A stretch of DNA of 64,000 bases from Trachythela sp. YZ-2020 (taxonomy: Eukaryota; Cnidaria; Anthozoa; Malacalcyonacea; Clavulariidae). The translations under genes were made by a program, and so were the position numbers. The DNA is taken from NCBI GenBank assembly GCA_016169945.1, contig JADLSH010000293.1, forward strand, positions 620,001-684,000, read 5' to 3'. The notes beneath the pieces are model-generated. The model was not told where the DNA came from. It saw only the letters and a program-made list of their open reading frames with translations, and ran no database searches. Below, one piece after another: positions 53,030 to 63,856 of this stretch (the stretch's first letter is position 1; every line of letters starts with the position of its first letter).

Positions 53030-54569
53030 TTTAGTTAAATAAGCTTTCTTACAGTCGCTCTAAATGTTAGTGTTCTAGACTCTTCCTGGTTGAAAACGAT
53101 ACTCAGGATAGCGCAAGATACAAGACCACCGCGGTCCAAACTTCTCCAGACCTTGCTTGATGAATTCGTCTTCTTGTTTTGTAAATCGTAAAGGTTGGTT
53201 CCTTGCTCTCGTGCACCTATCTGCAGACATAGAAATGGCTGCTTCACATGCATCTTCAGCGACAAGGTCGCTTTGATTATCTTCTACAAGCGAGATGGGT
53301 TCCTTTAATTGTTCTATGCAATTATCCATCTCTTCGCCTTCACAACCGCGAAGTCTTTCCATGCACTTTACTTTTTTAACGCAACGTCACGTGCACGAAA
53401 TTTCTTATATTGTAACTTTGCTACATTTGAACAATGTTTCTGGTCTTCGGACACCATCTTTTGTTCTTCTATATTCAAAGCCACAGCACTTTCAGTTTCG
53501 ACAATTTGTCGATATTTGGTCGGGTGAACGCGTATTTGAAAACTGCTTGAAATACTAGGATGCTTAAGAGCTCAGTAAGTTTTTGGAACTGCAAACCATT
53601 ACGATTAACAAGCAGGTAGTCGCATCTTGGTTCTAACAGCGGTCTGACAACCTTGATGTAATCATCCACAATTCCCACACTAATTTCAAATACAATGAAT
53701 TGAAGCCGTGTTTTTTCCCAGTTTTAAAGATTTTCTGATCAACCATTCCTCCGTTATTCTTGGCGCTTTCAATCATTTCAACTGTTAGGTGGAGGTACGT
53801 CATAGGCCTACACCCTTTAATATTCACAAACATGAACACAGCCAAAAACGTGTTGCGAATGTCAATTTAGTTGCATTGACAGCAGACGTTTTACTTCTGC
53901 ACTCTTCCAGTATTTCTTTATAACGATCAATGTGAAAGGGTATGACCTTCTGTAGCTCGCCCAGAGTTGCCCAGCTCCTCCTAGATTCCAGAATCTCGGT
54001 AGTCCAATGAGCACGCATTTCCTTCGCTGAGCATTTCCTTGCACGTTTTATATAAACTTCTGTGACAGAAAATGTTAATTTGCAAAACTCATCCTGGCGG
54101 AGAGTTAAACAGTTTGCGAACTCTAATGGTTCTGAAATACTTGTAACGTATGCCAACTGTCCAGATTGACCCATTTTCCATGTAGACCGAAGATCGTCAA
54201 TAAAAAAAGTCAATAGTCTTCATTTGTTTGTAAACAACAAAATTTTATGAACTTAAGAGCTTGTGTCACGGACACTTCAGCCTGTTTTTGAGCTTTCCCA
54301 CCCCCAGCTGTACTTTGCAGCCAGAGTAAGAAAGACCGGGAGAATTAATCCTCACTCGAACAACAAGGAATTGCATGCTTGGTTTTCTTCTCTGATTTTC
54401 TATCCTCGCCTGCTTGTAAGCCAGTAGCTGTTGTTGGTTTTTCATCAAAGTACTTGAACCAAGGGTTTTTGATACTGACATGTTTTCTGCACCCTCTTCG
54501 ACTGGAAATTCTCGTGTGCTCACAAGAAGTTACCGGACAGCAAACTAACCCTTCTCTACTTATTTTCAA
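53030..54569 (-). pseudogene. Crypton: tyrosine-recombinase transposon, broken
   Basis: Minus-strand pieces in order: an N-terminal Cys/His finger region (LVCCPVTSCEHTRISSRRGC, 54545-54480). Next is a recombinase core-binding region (QLAYVTSISEPLEFANCL; EMRAHWTTEILESRRSWATL). Then comes a catalytic part with GCRPMTYLHLTVEMIESAK, RPLLEPRCDYLLVNRNG and, after a shift near 53520, VHPTKYRQIVETES (the H-x-x-[RK] plus Tyr region). Last is a Myb-like C-terminus (LRFTKQEDEFIKQGLEKF, WSCILRYPEY). Cryptons integrate a circular form by recombination without terminal repeats. At least five frame breaks, so inactive. The order and the terminal Myb-like domain match animal Cryptons. Confidence 0.8.
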
Positions 54570-54779
54570 TTATTATCATTTTCCACAGTACGTTTGAAAG
54601 TTGAAATTTATATAATTATAATCAGGTCTGTTTGCCACTGCATGTTACTTTGAATACATGACTGTGCCTGTAATTTGTGAAAATAATAATCAGGTTATAA
54701 TCTATATCTGAAGCATGTCATTTCTTTTTTATATATTTTGAGATTCCTAATATGATTAAGTTAAAGTCTTTATCATTTT

Positions 54780-54925
54780 GGACTCGGACTTGGACTCGAA
54801 ATATCCAAGACTCGGACTCGGAGACACTGGACTTAAAATTTTGCTAAGGGACTTGGACTTGGACTTGGACTCGGGCTTGAATGTATAGGACTTGGACTTG
54901 CACTTGGACTCGTAATTTGTGGACT
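54780..54925. repeat. GGACTTGGACTC minisatellite
   Basis: About 20 copies of GGACTT or GGACTC, with a 45-base interruption. On the minus strand it reads Ser-Lys-Ser-Glu, which makes a false frame. Confidence 0.95.
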
Positions 54926-55477
54926 TGACTACAACAGTGAGACTCAAGTTACGATCTTGTTTACAACGACTTGCCCGGTGAAATACGGAAAACTATATAG
55001 GGATTTTGAAAAACTGGTACACGACTATTTTTGACCATGTTCTAAATTTTTATCTTATCATAATTATATTTATGTTAAAAAACTTCTAATTAGTTATAGT
55101 ATTTGATTTTTCATGATTGTACCCTTTTAAATATATTTGTTATTCTGCTCAATTTTAGTGTTTAGGTTTTGTTAGCATATGCAAACACACATTGAAAACA
55201 GCTAAGCCTCAGCTATTGCTAAAGTGTTACATCCTGTATAATAATAATAATAACAATAATAATAATAATAATAATAACATTAATAATAATAATAATCACA
55301 ATAACAACAATAATAATGAAAACTCATATACAAAAAAACATATACAAAAAATATGAGCAACCAGTAATCACTATTTTTTTACATAGGCATCCTGGTTGCT
55401 TTATGGTACAAGTTAATCAAGCAGAAATACTTCTAGAAAGATATGTTACAATGTTAATTACATCTAAAAATTACAAT
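54926..55477. other. AT-rich spacer with (AAT)n at 55239-55318
   Basis: A microsatellite of AAT with AAC variants. No gene seen. Confidence 0.8.
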
Positions 55478-56378
55478 TTACCAACGTAAAAGTTCTGGTG
55501 TGTTCCACTGCTTGTCCCTCATACCAAATAGGCAATAAGTTGTCCTTGCGCAGCAGCTGATTATTTTCTTTATCACATAGTTCTTTTGCGATATCTCTAA
55601 TTCCATGTCCTTCTCTAAAAACCCATAAAAGTCCCTACATTCTTTACCGATTATTCCAATTGCTCCCATAGACATATTAAGATATTCTACTTTATTGAAT
55701 CGTTGTTTGAAGGAGCTACAAAGGTCTTTATAGCATTTTGCTTTTCCCCTACAATTTTTTGTCACATTTGTCTCAAAACCTATGGTCAACTCAATTACGC
55801 ATATTTTGTCTTTGGTATTATTTAAAACTAGCCTATCGGGACGGTCCACTTGTCCTGTTATTACCGATTGGTTGTCAAACGAATTGCAACAATATCAGGC
55901 CTTAAAGCCTTCAAACCCTAAATCAGGACCATCAGCAAAAATCTCTAGATTTTCCGGCATCATTCTTAGATTAGATTAGAAGCTTTATTTAAGGAGGCTG
56001 CATGAGACTTGTGGGCCTCCAAAACCTCGTTAGGTGGTGAAGTATGGTGCTCAATATATAATCACGTCTCCATGTATACCGATGTTGTTGTAAGGCGACA
56101 AGACAATACGAAAATACATGAAACTGGGTTTGAAAAATAGTTCAAAGATCACGACTTGAAAACTTCCGAATATTACATCGTTTCAAGTTTGAATTGTTGG
56201 CCAGATCAAGCACCAGATCCGGCCTTGAGAAACAAGTAATATTTTGAGGTAATCTGCTGATCATTTCCTGCCAGAAATACAATATTTTCTTATTGCATTC
56301 TTCCATTAGGCAATTGATTAAAGTACTTTGCCCTTGGGCATAATATATTTTGCCAAGTGTCCTCAACATTCTGTTCAT
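55478..56378 (-). pseudogene. 3' part of a LINE with restriction-like endonuclease (copy B)
   Basis: The minus strand codes SVITGQVDRPDRLVLNN, then KICVIELTIGFETN and a helical end (YKDLCSSFKQRF; SMGAIGIIGKECRDFYGFLE). RPD...[IV]ELT with the following E is the PD-(D/E)xK-like core of the endonuclease at the end of R2/NeSL/Hero-type LINEs. 56142-56378 carries a preceding helical part (LGKIYYAQGQSTLINCLMEE). The reverse transcriptase of this copy is missing. Related to, but clearly diverged from, copy A at 57290-59748. Confidence 0.65.
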
Positions 56379-56986
56379 TTAACAACTTATTTGTTTTTGT
56401 CTTCAGTTCATACTTATTTACACCTTCTAATGACACTTTCTCAATTATTTCATCCGAGATCATATTTCAGGCGAAGTTACAGCGTATAAATGTTGAATAT
56501 CGCTATTCTTAGACATTTTCAAAATACGCCTTACCGAAAGCTGACATTGTTAATATATTATGTCCGAAGCAGAACAGAATTCGATGCCAATATACGATTT
56601 AGGCAAATTTAAATTAGTAATATTTCCACTATTAGAGATTTGGAGGCATTTTCGAACATATTTTGAAAAACATAGCAGTTTCGATGCTTTGCTTTATCCA
56701 GGTCGCTGAATTGGTAAATGGAAAATCACCAGCTAGCGAAGCTTTGAGTAAAGGTAACTCTGAATAATCCTGATTTTCAAGAACGGATTCGTAGGGAAAA
56801 GGTTTATTTTCTGGAGATACTTGTCAACTTCACCATGTAGCTCGCTCTTAATGTTTTCATATCAAAGTTAAATTGTTTACCAAGATAATAATAATGGAAA
56901 CTTTATTAGTGACTTTTTTAGATTATATATACAATTGTAAATCTTACTGATATAAGGTAATTTACAACCGGCTTTTAGTATAGATT
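56379..56986. other. no gene seen
   Basis: Possible further LINE 3' sequence, too decayed to call. Confidence 0.4.
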
Positions 56987-57216
56987 ATCATGCGATGGCG
57001 AGTACAATTAGGGATTAATAGTACGAGTGACATCACAAGTACTATTAATCCCTAATTGTACGAGCAACATCGCATGATTACTTGTTTATTATTAGCATGA
57101 CAAAATTTCCGCCATTTTGTTTGTTTTGGGAAAATCATTAATTGTACTGCAGTACAATTAATGAAAATATTGTACTCCTCTCAACCAATCAGCATCCAGT
57201 AATTTTGTCATGCTAA
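56987..57216. repeat. nested palindromes
   Basis: Arms at 56987-57024 and 57039-57078 pair around GAGTGACATCACAA (core GTACAATTAGGGATTAATAG). A perfect 30-bp palindrome lies at 57135-57164, centred on TACTGCAGTA. Outside it TTAGCATGACAAAAT (57092) pairs with ATTTTGTCATGCTAA (57202). Probably one or two fold-back elements inserted between the LINE copies. Confidence 0.9.
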
Positions 57217-57289
57217 TTATAAACTGATTTAAAATGTCTACGTTGATCCTTAATTAATTATTAATATTTACACTTTTTGCGATTAACGT

Positions 57290-59748
57290 TATCTTAGAGA
57301 TTTGGTTCGAAACCAACAGTTAGTTCAACAATATAGAGACATCCACTTGAAGTTGATAGAAGCAAATATGGACGTTAGGTGTCACCAGTGATGATGGATG
57401 GGTTTGTAACCTGGAAGATCCACATAAAGACATGAGCCGCTGGCGGTCTGTAGGTTCGTCGCAAGTAAGTTTAAAATTGAGTCATGCCTCCACGTGACGA
57501 CTGGCAAACCCCTACCACGTGTAAAAGTGTTTCAGGGGCTAGGCAATGGGAACAGTCTGACGTTTGTTTTTTCCCCATCTTGCAATATTTTGGCGCGTTG
57601 GAGGAGAGTTATTAATTTATCGTACTGTAAAATTAAATATAGTTTTCGGCAGATTTGATTAGGATGAACACCATAATTATTTTGTTAAGTTGGGGAAATG
57701 AGAACTTTGAATAAAGAAGGAGCCTTGACAGGTTAAATGATTGTGAAGTTTATCCTTTTTCTAGAGCGAAAGTCCCTGGGAACTTGTTTGGTGGAGTTAT
57801 AGACATCATACTGAATATTTTTGTTGGTGCTATTTGACTTCCAAAGTTAATTGATTTCTTGGTTTGGAGATGTTTTAAGAGCTTTACGGAGAACAGTCTG
57901 ACATTGGATGAATTTGACAGATGGAGCACAAATATTAAGACCAAATTTGTTTCGGGTTCGAAATACAGTGCTAGGTCTTCCAGATATGGGCATTTCAAGC
58001 CATTTACGAATATAGTTCTTCACCTTATATGAAGTGGTTCACAATCAATTTCAGTCATTAGTTCGTCGACGAGAGACGTTAGTTCAGACTTATGTTGTTT
58101 ATCAGACATGTCGGAATTAAAGTATCTCCCCAAATATTAAAAACTTATCTTCAATATTGATCACAGGAATTAGTTTGTTATTAATGAGAAGCTTCGGTAG
58201 ATATTGGATTGATTTTCTAAGAGCTTTTTTGACGCCAAAGGTACCACATTTATCAACCCGAACAATCATGTTGGAACATTAACACCAAAAAGAGAACCGT
58301 TCAGAAGATGTTGATTTTCTGATTCTTGCCTACTTACAACGGCAGCGTCATCAGCGAATTGAAACCAGTGGATGGGATTGAGAAAGTGGAAGGAGAAACC
58401 AAATTGACAATCACCTTGCAGCACGCCACGGCCAACTGATATGAAGGGGGTACGAAATTCAGATGTAATTGCTGAAGTTTTAAAATCAGTATATAATCAG
58501 GCATATCATTGTAGTCAAGTACAAATGTGATTAGATTGTGATGAACTTCGCCAAAAGCATTATTGAGGTCAAGTAAATAATAACAACAAAGCTTTGTTTG
58601 GTCCGTGCTTTATTATTTGATAATGTTAGCCATTTGGGCGGTGTGTTCTAGAGTACCAGACAGGTTAGGTGTAAATCCTTTTTGTATATTATGTTCTATA
58701 AATATGTTAGCGATTAGGAAAGAGTACATTGCATTATACGTAGGCAAGAACTAAATACTTTTAACCGTATTCTTTCCAGTGTGATGGGTCGGAAATTTAA
58801 TGGGACACTATTATCGGCATTTGAATGAGTATCGTACAGGCTTTTTTTCCATTATGAGGGAATGGTCCCGGATAACCAACAACACGTATAAGGCCAGTTA
58901 CGTAAGTTCTAAGGAAAGGACAGCATTTGAAACATATAATTAAAAGCTGATCAAGGGGCTCGGAGAACCAGATGCTTTCATTCTACGGATTATCTTTGTG
59001 ACTTGTTGATACGATGGAGATTCAAGGTCAAATTGAACTTCACGGTCAGATAATATAGGAATCCAGCTGGGAATATTGAACAATTTATTTGGATGAACTG
59101 CAGCGAGAGTTTTAGTTAAGTATGGAAGACAATCTGCATGTTGAAACATGAAAGTTAAGCATGTTTTTGATATAACCCGAAATTTTTTCCCGATATACTT
59201 GTCATGATTAAATGTTTGGTTGTTGTCTAGACTTGGCGCACCAGACTGGCTGCTGTTATTATTTGGGCGAACCTTAACACGCAGTATATGCGACAGGTAT
59301 TTAATTTAATGAGGTTCCTATTTGTAGACTTGAGGGTTTTCAGAGCTTTCTTTAAATCTTTCACAGTATAGTCTTTATATTGATATAATAGCGAATTATC
59401 AGGCACTGAATCAGTGTAACCAAAGTTTTGAGCAAAATATTCGTATATGATGTTATTTAATAGTTTTATGTTTGAATCTAAATCTTGCGATGAGATTGGT
59501 TGATTTGATTGAATAACAAACTTGAAATGTTCGTTTGCCGTTGACCATTCAGAATTACTTTTAGGAAGTTTAATACCTTCCTTTAAAGCGGGAATATTTT
59601 GTTGGTTAACTATAGGCGCTTCGTTATTAGTTGTTTGATTCATTTCATTGATATTTTCCGCGTCAAAATTGTCTTGTTGTTCTAGATATGTACATAGTTC
59701 ATTGTTTAGTCCATGTATACCTCTACACCTACAGGTACGCTGATGCAT
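57290..59748 (-). pseudogene. LINE with C-terminal restriction-like endonuclease (copy A)
   Basis: Pieces on the minus strand in order: N-terminal RTCRCRGIHGLNNELCTYLE (59743-59685) and a helical region; KIIRRMKASGSPSPL (about 58990) before the reverse transcriptase; RGVLQGDCQFGFS and HWFQFADDAAVVS (about 58430-58330), the latter with the catalytic FADD; VDKCGTFGVKKALRKSIQYL and LPKLLINNKLIPVINIEDKF (58260-58150); and at about 57420-57295 SIITGDT, a stop, RPYLLLSTSSGCLYIVELTV, the endonuclease core with D changed to Y in RPD. Many frame breaks and an internal deletion. Such elements choose targets with a sequence-specific endonuclease. Confidence 0.75.
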
Positions 59749-60119
59749 CTTAAGACCTCGTGCACTTTTACATACTTTACCACCGTAACACTTGACTGCA
59801 GTACGGCTTGAGAAGATGACATTAGGAAAATTAAAGACGTACGGGCGTTTGCTTTGCTGTATTTTCAGCAGAATGATCTTGTTCTGCTTGTGAAACTCGC
59901 TGTTTGCATCGTGACAAAATCGTTAGACAATAATTCGTATTATTTTACATCGTTTCAACCAAGCGTGACAAAATCTTTCCCACAGAATGAACAAACGACA
60001 CAAATCAATAACATAGCGACAAAACTTCAACGAATCACGACTGCAATCTTTACTGATATGTTAATTTCTAAAATAATTTGTGATTCAAGAAATAAATTTG
60101 CGATAAAACTTTAGACATG
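59749..60119. other. no supported gene
   Basis: An 86-codon plus-strand frame at 59854-60114 has no motif; it is antisense to a possible LINE 5' end. Confidence 0.4.
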
Positions 60120-60632
60120 TACAGTACAGACCACGTCGAACGGCTCTGTTCGATGCCTATTGCCTTGTGAATATCAAAATACAAATTTTATAGATGAACC
60201 GATACGAGTAACAAAAACCACCCAGTTTCGTATTGACAACATAATTACAACAGCGCCACAACGCATACGCAAAATGGTGTCTGTTACCTCTCCATTATCG
60301 ATCATAATTTAGTATTCGCAATGCGATATACGTTCGTGCCACGTGAGCAATCTTGAATTATCCAGGATAGTGGTTATACAAATCTTTCAAGTTAAACGGC
60401 TTTTCTAAGGATTTACAAAAAATACCATGTATAATATTATCTTGTTTCAATATCAATTTATTTACCATATCAATACAGCATTCGTTCTTGTTCTTGTTCT
60501 GGTCCCTTCAAAGCCGTTCTAATAACACCCTACTGTCCACATGCTATGATGTCCATAAATAATTGTTCCCAATGTATCGATCTGATTATAGTAATGTTCA
60601 ATTGACGTAATCTGTTTACTATATCACCCCTT
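60120..60632 (-). repeat. probable 3' LTR of the minus-strand gypsy element
   Basis: On the minus strand the Pol frame ends, then a purine run AAAAAAAACAAGGGG is followed by TGATATAGTAAAC, which fits a polypurine tract and LTR start at about 60627. The other LTR is not in the window, so the borders are inferred. Confidence 0.4.
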
Positions 60633-60639
60633 GTTTTTT

Positions 60640-62660
60640 TTAAAGAAGCAAAACACAATAAACTAGTTCATAACACTGGTCATATACGCACTGTCCAAAC
60701 CTGTCTGGATTGTTTCGCATTCTACTTGACCATTTTGCTGGTTCTTTGGGTACCTCAGCTTGATTTGCGTTGTCATTGCCGTTTCCGATTGTATTGTTCG
60801 TGTTGCCAGGATATCTTTCGTCGTGATCTTTCATATTAGCAGTTATTTGTTTTGGTATGCGTTTGAAGTATGACACATTTCGTGTTATAATATGTCCGTT
60901 TTCGTTTCGTGTTGTCCTGTTCGGTTAAATAAGAGTTCCTCCCATGGGACTCCCGTTGAGCAATGCGGCGACGTTCGGTACTGGAGCAAGAAACGACTCA
61001 TTTCCTATTTCCAGGGCCGTTGCTCAATTTTATTTGTTTTTAGCGCCTTAACGAGTGGTTGCATGAGCCGTTCTGCTTCGGCGTTCCCTTGTGGCAATAA
61101 TGGTGTTGACAATACAATTCTTATTTCTAACGTTTCAGCATAGCGTCTGTACTCTTCTCCGTTAAACGGAGGTCCGTTGTCTGTCCTGATTATGCGAGAA
61201 ATGCCGTGAACAGCGAATATTTTGTCGAGTTTTGGTATCACGACCATTACTACTCCGACTTCGGGGAAACGAGTCTATCGATTGATGACTATCAATATAT
61301 AAATACTCACCCAATGGAAGTGGCCCGTAAAAGTCCATATGGATGTGCATGGGATGCATTCCTCTATTGTTTTCTTAATCATCGTGTCCATTTTTGGAAA
61401 CCACATTTTTCGCGTTTTACCGCTTTCGTTATGGTTACGCCAAGATGAATAGCATGAGCAATGTCGATAGCTCGTTGTTCTAGTGATTGTGGTAGCACTA
61501 TCCTGGACCCACGAAGAACTATTCCTTTGGTACTGTAGTTACTGCAAGTTTGTCATTTACAGATATGATTATAAATGTTTATCATGATCCTCTGTCATTT
61601 TCTGTTGCTTGAAGCTTGTTGATGTTGGGTATCGCAGCACTTGTGGGTGTCGTGGTCATCACGCTTGCCTTTCAAGCTGGGAGACCCGGGTTCAATCCTT
61701 GGTCGGACCTCTCCTCATGGTCTTAAAATAATTGAGGAGAAAGTGCTACCTTTACCTTGACATCAATAAATGGTTAAACTTTCACGTCTTCTCGGATAAG
61801 GAAGTTAAAATCGTAGGTACAGGGCAATAGCCTGTTGGGAAATCCGCTCACCAATGAATGAGAAACTCAATAAACTCAAAAACAAATAATCCGCTGGATT
61901 ATTGATTCCTGGCTTATTCTTATTTTGAAAGGTATATACCAGAAGTCTGAGTATTGTTTCTAGCGTCTTGTGGTCGGTTATCAGGACAAAATTGTGTCCG
62001 TACAAGCATAAATGGAAGTGCTCTACCCTCCATAAAATGGCAAGAACGTTTTTGTGTTTGCGAGTATCTCTTTTCTACGTCTGTCAGAGCTCGGCTAGCA
62101 TATGCAACAGCGTTTTCTTCATCAAGTCCATTCGACTTTTGGGGTAGCATGGCTGACATTTCTACTGGACTAGTGTCACCATTGAGATAAGTTTCTTCAT
62201 ATTTTGTAAAATAGACCATACATGGTGCAAAGGAAAGAACTTCGGTTAGGCGGTTGAACGCATTTTGGTCAATTCCATTCCAAACACATTTAATATTTTT
62301 CTTAGTTAGACCGCGCATAGGGTCGTATATACTTTTCCTATAGTTGGAATGAATTTTTAACTATAGTTTTACATTCCTAAAAGGATTTGCACTTGTGAAA
62401 CATTTGTTGGTACTCATGCATTCTTTAATGTTTAAATACGTTTGGATCTGGCTTACTGCCATCTTTCGAGAAAATCTGACCGAAGAATTCCACAGTGTCT
62501 CTCATAATAATACATTTTGTAGCATTGAGACGCAGACCCTTGTCTGAAAGGCGTTTCAGACATTTATCTAAGTTTTCATCATGTTCGTCTCGTGTAGTGC
62601 CATAGACGAGAATACCGTCCGCAATGTTCTTAACTCCTGATAGTTCTTGGAGTTATAATG
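60640..62660 (-). pseudogene. Ty3/gypsy Pol, 5'-truncated, active site lost
   Basis: The minus strand begins within reverse transcriptase at VKNIADGILVYG (about 62640-62605), where the catalytic Asp-Asp has become Asp-Gly. It continues CLKRLSDKGLRLNATKC and VEFFGQIFSKDGSKPDP. RNase H follows (SFAPCMVYFTKYEETYLNGD; VAYASRALTDVEKRYSQTQ; HNFVLITDHKTLETIL), then the SINE insertion. The integrase follows (HIHMDFYGPLPLGEYLYID; IIRTDNGPPFNGEEYRRYAE; LPQGNAEAERLMQPLVKALK), with the DFYG and DNGPPF aspartates and the following Glu visible, and a C-terminal tail to 60640. Several frameshifts. Confidence 0.85.
61640..61825 (+). mobile_element. tRNA-derived SINE inserted in the gypsy element
   Basis: GTCGTGGTCATCACGCTTGC (A box) and CCCGGGTTCAATCC (B box) form the head, with a GCTT...AAGC anticodon stem. 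The tail has TGAGGAGAAAGTGCTACC and CTTCTCGGATAAGGAAGTT. It splits the RNase H/integrase part. A third, separate SINE family in this window. Confidence 0.75.
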
Positions 62661-62741
62661 CACATTGGAAAATTTCAATTTGTTCCGTAATTCAGACTTT
62701 TATGACGTAAAAGACCAATGTTTCTAGTTTAGGGAATGAAT
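62661..62741. other. truncation border of the gypsy element
   Basis: RT similarity ends near 62660; nothing recognised beyond. Confidence 0.4.
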
Positions 62742-63292
62742 AGTAAGGCGGTTGCGTTATATACAGCCCTTTCTGTGTTGATCGCCACGGTATTTGGTTA
62801 GGGAATATAGCTCAAAGACCAGTTCAACCTCCGGCTCCTCTCGTGCAACCAGACGATGCTGCTGCTCTGTTGAATAATCATGTCCCGCTTGTGGAGTTAG
62901 TTATCGACGTTGATCCAGCTGAATCGCATCAGGCTCCGAATTTGGAAGTGATTATATCTTTCTCTGATTTAGTGTTCTTTGTTGTACCTTAGATTTAGTT
63001 TGGAACCGGTTCTGTTTTCTCAGTTACTGGCCATGATACCTACTTTATTAGCGCCAATAGTGTGGGATATGCTTTGTTTGTCATAGTTTGTGGGTCTATT
63101 ATACTAGCTGTAGATGGGTTGGGGGATTTGGTTTTTGAGCATCCCCCTCGAATTGCCCTTTATTGCTTGATGTTTGCCGATTTTTGGACTACATATTTCG
63201 TCTTGGGTGTGAATATTTTGTTTTTCGGCCTGTTCGTGTTTGCTTTTCGTTATACAGGGTCCGTCTACAAAGATATTACATATCAAACTTGA
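62742..63292 (+). CDS. two adjacent open frames, unrecognised; second is membrane-like
   Basis: 62742-62992 reads without stop but lacks an early ATG (VDRHGIWLGNIAQRPVQPPA; PLVELVIDVDPAESHQAP). 62996-63292 starts SVFSVTGHDTYFISANSVGY and has three hydrophobic segments (ALFVIVCGSIILAV; IALYCLMFADFWTTYFVL; NILFFGLFVFAF). An acceptor-like ACCTTAGATTTAG separates them. They could be exons of one membrane protein or chance frames. Confidence 0.25.
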
Positions 63293-63491
63293 CGAGTTAA
63301 ATTCAACGGAAATCCGACATGTAATTATGTAAAACAGGCCTCAAACGAAGACAAAAAGATTCTGAATCCCTTCTTAACACATAGTTCAAGTTGTTCTTAA
63401 TTATACCCATGTGTGAATTGAATACAATAGGTTGTTTGACAGCAATGCTAATTTCAATTTCAAATGGCTTACTTTTTTTGGCATACCCTGT
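63255..63491. mobile_element. possible mariner-type MITE
   Basis: CAGGGTCCGTCTAC and ATACCCTG with TA at both outer sides. The arms match only at the tips, so the call is weak. It overlaps the end of the membrane-like frame. Confidence 0.35.
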
Positions 63492-63536
63492 AGTTGAGTC
63501 CTTAAAGGGATTGGCTTGAGGCTATACAGGGTGTCC

Positions 63537-63856
63537 CAAAGAAAAGTCCCCCTTTAGAAATCACTCTTGTGCGTTTTATACCTTGGGAATTTAATTGAAT
63601 TGTATATGAACGGCGGAAGTATTTACAACTTCCCTTCGTCCAAATAATTTAACGCGACGATCAAAGCAAGCAAAACGATTTCACAAACAAATAGTTTTAG
63701 GACAAATACTCTGTAGTCAGTTGAACCATTATTACTCGAACTGGCGGAAAGACGAATTTGTAATTTGACATTTTTGTGTTGCTGCTCGTTTTAGAAGCTA
63801 TTTTAAATTCCCAGAGGTATAACAACGCACATTTAACAACAAAAGAGTGATATCTA
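63537..63856. mobile_element. mariner-type MITE, right tip replaced by another copy
   Basis: The left end CAGGGTGTCCCAAAGAAAAG continues ATCACTCTTGTGCGTT..ATACCTTGGGAATTT, whose inverse lies at about 63805-63852. The outer right tip is missing and the next MITE starts there. Confidence 0.65.

Noticed and set aside
54756..54947. Ser-Lys-Ser-Glu rich minus-strand frame
   Set aside because: Translation of the GGACTTGGACTC minisatellite.
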